From Syntrophus sp. (in: bacteria) (GTDB taxonomy: Bacteria > Desulfobacterota > Syntrophia > Syntrophales > UBA5619): DNA of 8,027 nucleotides. This document shows, piece after piece, positions 6,952 through 8,027 of the stretch. Every line of letters begins with the position of its first letter. Positions within the stretch are counted from its first letter, which is position 1. The position numbers and the translations under genes are program-made. The stretch spans positions 1 to 8,027 of the forward strand of contig PNOO01000110.1 in assembly GCA_013824905.1 (NCBI GenBank), in the 5' to 3' direction. Below the pieces are notes generated by a model. That model was not told where the DNA came from. It did no database searches and worked only from the letters and a program-made list of their open reading frames with translations.

Positions 6952-6980
6952 AATATACTAAAACAGCTTCTTAATTACAA
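6952..6980 (-). promoter_or_regulatory. Sigma70-type promoter for the kinase/transporter operon
   Basis: On the minus strand, TTGTAA (6980-6975) is followed after exactly 17 bases by TATATT (6957-6952), a close match to TTGACA-N17-TATAAT. Transcription would begin near 6945, giving a leader of about 60 bases to the kinase ATG at 6883. The surrounding sequence is A/T-rich, unlike the genes on either side. It is the best promoter candidate for the whole leftward operon; strength and regulation are untested. Confidence 0.6.
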
Positions 6981-6997
6981 GCCACAAAGAGGGGATC

Positions 6998-7084
6998 GTG
7001 TAAACAGTTTCTGACCGACAAACAAAAGAGAGCTCTCTTTATGAACAATGGACACACTTTTGTCCGTCTGTGTAAAGTTGTTTC
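6998..7084. repeat. Two related repeats, GTGTAAA-N2/3-GTTTC
   Basis: GTGTAAACAGTTTC (6998-7011) and GTGTAAAGTTGTTTC (7070-7084) share the GTGTAAA and GTTTC blocks in the same orientation, differing in the 2-3 bases between. Their starts are 72 bp apart, and the second runs into the parS match. They could be paired binding sites for one regulator upstream of the operon promoter, or chance similarity in an A/T-rich region. Confidence 0.3.
7025..7040. promoter_or_regulatory. Perfect 16-bp palindrome, candidate operator
   Basis: AAAGAGAGCTCTCTTT is identical to its reverse complement over all 16 bases. It lies about 45 bp upstream of the -35 element of the kinase promoter, a usual place for an activator or upstream operator. 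As RNA it would form only a weak A/U-rich 6-bp stem with a 4-base loop, followed by TGTTTG on the minus strand, so a terminator reading is less likely. I do not recognise the motif as belonging to a known regulator. Confidence 0.45.
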
Positions 7085-7094
7085 ACGTGAAACA
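7079..7094. other. parS: parS-type centromere site (ParB binding site)
   Basis: TGTTTCACGTGAAACA is a perfect 16-bp palindrome and an exact match to the bacterial parS consensus (TGTTNCACGTGAAACA), bound by the chromosome- and plasmid-partition protein ParB. A chance 16-base match in 8 kb is very improbable. Functional parS sites usually cluster near the replication origin or on plasmids beside parAB. No parA or parB gene is in the window. The site is in a gene-free region, about 100 bp upstream of the operon -35. An alternative is an operator with the same sequence. Confidence 0.75.
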
Positions 7095-7145
7095 TGGAAA
7101 CAACGATGCAGATATCGGCCTTCGAACGAAATAGAGACCTGAAGG

Positions 7146-7203
7146 CCCCGCTAAAAGCCCTAAAGCTTCGTTTCCCGTCATTCCCATGCGGGTTTTCGCG
7201 GGG
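7146..7203 (-). repeat. Imperfect GC-rich dyad downstream of the dehydratase-like gene
   Basis: CCCCGC (7146-7151) pairs with GCGGGG (7198-7203). After one mismatch AAAA (7153-7156) pairs with TTTT (7193-7196), and CCC can pair with GGG further in, leaving a loop of nearly 30 bases. It begins about 50 bp past the stop codon. On the minus strand no U-tract follows, so termination is doubtful. The inner bases (GTCATTCCC) recall the 5' part of common REP-like repeats, but one degraded copy cannot establish that. Confidence 0.3.
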
Positions 7204-7251
7204 TCTTCGCAACAGCTTGACCCTAAGCGATTGCCTCTCTCACAAGGCGCA

Positions 7252-8027
7252 TCATCCTTTGGCCGGCTCCGTCTTTTTACTGAAGACATCGCGGTCGCCG
7301 CCGCTCATGCCGGCGATGTACTTCACCAGTTTCTTGCGGGACTCGATATCGTACTGGGTCGTGATGGCGATCTGCTCCATAATCGGTGAGCCACCGCCAT
7401 GGTAGTTGCCGATATTCATGATGCCGCCCGTCGCCGAACAGAGTACATCCCCCAGGAATCTCCAGAAATTGGCCTGATCCTCCGCCGACATGTTGGGATT
7501 GCGCTTGGTGTATTTGAGGAGCAGATCCCCGGTCTCCGGATTTTTGAAGTCCCTCTCGTGGGGAAAGGTGGCGACAACGCCGCCTGCGAGGTCGCAGAGG
7601 ATTTCCGCTTCGCGCCAGACCGCCTCGCCCGAGAGGCACCGGCCGACATTGCAGTATATCGAATTGGGAATGTAGGATCCGGGACCGTAAGGGACAAAAC
7701 CAAAACCCGGTATGTAGACCTCCGGTTTGCCGAGATCGGATGCCGTATAGCCGGCGGCATAACCCAGCTCTATGGTCATGATGAGCTCGGCCAGCTTCTC
7801 CCGGACATGGGACTGCTTATGGATGTTGTTCACCTCGGCGGCAAGGGCGGCCATTCCCAGGATGACATCGCCGATGGCCGGCTTGCATCCTGAATAGGAA
7901 TGGCGGTGGAACAGTGCGAAGAGGAGTGCACACGCACCTCCATGCTGGTGTTCTCCGGCCAAAAATACCCTTTCCCAGGGTACAAAGCAGTTGTCGAAAA
8001 TCAGATAAGAATCTGTCGCTCCCTGAA
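7252..8027 (-). CDS. HpaB/4-hydroxybutyryl-CoA dehydratase family protein, C-terminal part
   Basis: The frame enters from the right edge and ends at TGA 7254-7252, giving the last 257 residues; the N-terminus lies outside. The fold family contains FAD-dependent 4-hydroxyphenylacetate 3-monooxygenases and the [4Fe-4S]/FAD radical enzyme 4-hydroxybutyryl-CoA dehydratase. Here 'FHRHSYSGCK' (fragment residues 39-48) keeps the H-x6-C spacing of the dehydratase cluster ligands H292 and C299 and the tyrosine of Y296. 'PWERVFLAGE', 'GDVILGMAALAAEVN' and 'HGGGSP' are also family landmarks. The two N-terminal cysteine ligands cannot be checked. A dehydratase or isomerase acting on a CoA thioester, in an oxygen-sensitive setting, is favoured over a flavin monooxygenase. 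It probably belongs to a transcript separate from the kinase operon, which has its own promoter 270 bp further on. Confidence 0.85.
   Translation of the reverse strand, partial: QGATDSYLIFDNCFVPWERVFLAGEHQHGGACALLFALFHRHSYSGCKPAIGDVILGMAALAAEVNNIHKQSHVREKLAELIMTIELGYAAGYTASDLGKPEVYIPGFGFVPYGPGSYIPNSIYCNVGRCLSGEAVWREAEILCDLAGGVVATFPHERDFKNPETGDLLLKYTKRNPNMSAEDQANFWRFLGDVLCSATGGIMNIGNYHGGGSPIMEQIAITTQYDIESRKKLVKYIAGMSGGDRDVFSKKTEPAKG

Larger units (their letters stand above)
6884..7251. other. Intergenic region between dehydratase-like gene and kinase operon
   Basis: This 368-bp stretch holds no gene I can support. It contains the kinase promoter, two perfect 16-bp palindromes (one an exact parS), a pair of related GTGTAAA-type repeats and a loose GC-rich dyad near the dehydratase end. 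I find no strong intrinsic terminator for the upstream dehydratase-like gene. A plus-strand open frame from 7094 has no family resemblance. Confidence 0.6.

Noticed and set aside
5921..6952. Plus-strand open frame of 343 codons opposite the kinase gene
   Set aside because: It is the mirror of the kinase reading frame, with no family resemblance and no ribosome site worth noting.
7962..7964. TTG at 7962 as the start of the right-edge gene
   Set aside because: The frame stays open to the window edge, and the upstream residues (FDNCFVPWERVF) are conserved family sequence, so the gene begins outside the window.
1..8027. CRISPR arrays, tRNA or rRNA genes, transposases, phage genes
   Set aside because: I looked for regularly spaced repeats, clover-leaf sequences and transposase motifs and found none.

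Overview
The window reads as accessory catabolic DNA from a diderm bacterium. Every gene I can support lies on the minus strand, so transcription runs from the right edge to the left. The solute-binding protein has a Sec signal peptide with no lipobox cysteine, which fits a free periplasmic receptor. The coding regions are GC-rich at third positions, Shine-Dalgarno sites are recognisable before several genes, and GTG starts occur. The enzyme at the right edge keeps iron-sulfur ligands of the oxygen-sensitive 4-hydroxybutyryl-CoA dehydratase group, so an anaerobe, perhaps of the deltaproteobacterial type, is my inference. No taxonomic marker is present.

Layout in the direction of transcription: (1) 8027-7252, the C-terminal 257 residues of an HpaB/4-hydroxybutyryl-CoA dehydratase family protein that continues beyond the window. 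(2) 7251-6884, a gene-free region holding an exact 16-bp match to the bacterial chromosome-partition site parS, a second perfect 16-bp palindrome, related GTGTAAA-type repeats and a good sigma70-type promoter. (3) A catabolic operon: an IolC-like PfkB sugar kinase, an SDR dehydrogenase resembling the D-mannonate oxidoreductase group (ATGA overlap with the kinase), an ABC ATPase with a GTG start, a periplasmic sugar-binding protein, and two membrane permeases that overlap by about 20 bp. (4) After a 129-bp gap, a small DUF3024-family gene. (5) The first 12 codons of another gene running off the left edge.

The operon looks like one uptake-and-processing unit. A carbohydrate-family (CUT1) ABC importer brings in a sugar, polyol or sugar acid; the SDR oxidises or reduces it; and the PfkB kinase phosphorylates the result. 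The kinase is closest in motifs to 5-dehydro-2-deoxygluconokinase of inositol breakdown, while the SDR is closest to hexuronate-pathway reductases. That mixture does not match a textbook operon, so the substrate is open. Compact stem-loops without U-tracts follow the ATPase and binding-protein stop codons and probably tune expression of the transporter parts.

The points most worth following are the parS match, the iron-sulfur ligands in the right-edge enzyme, and the unassigned kinase/SDR/transporter pathway.
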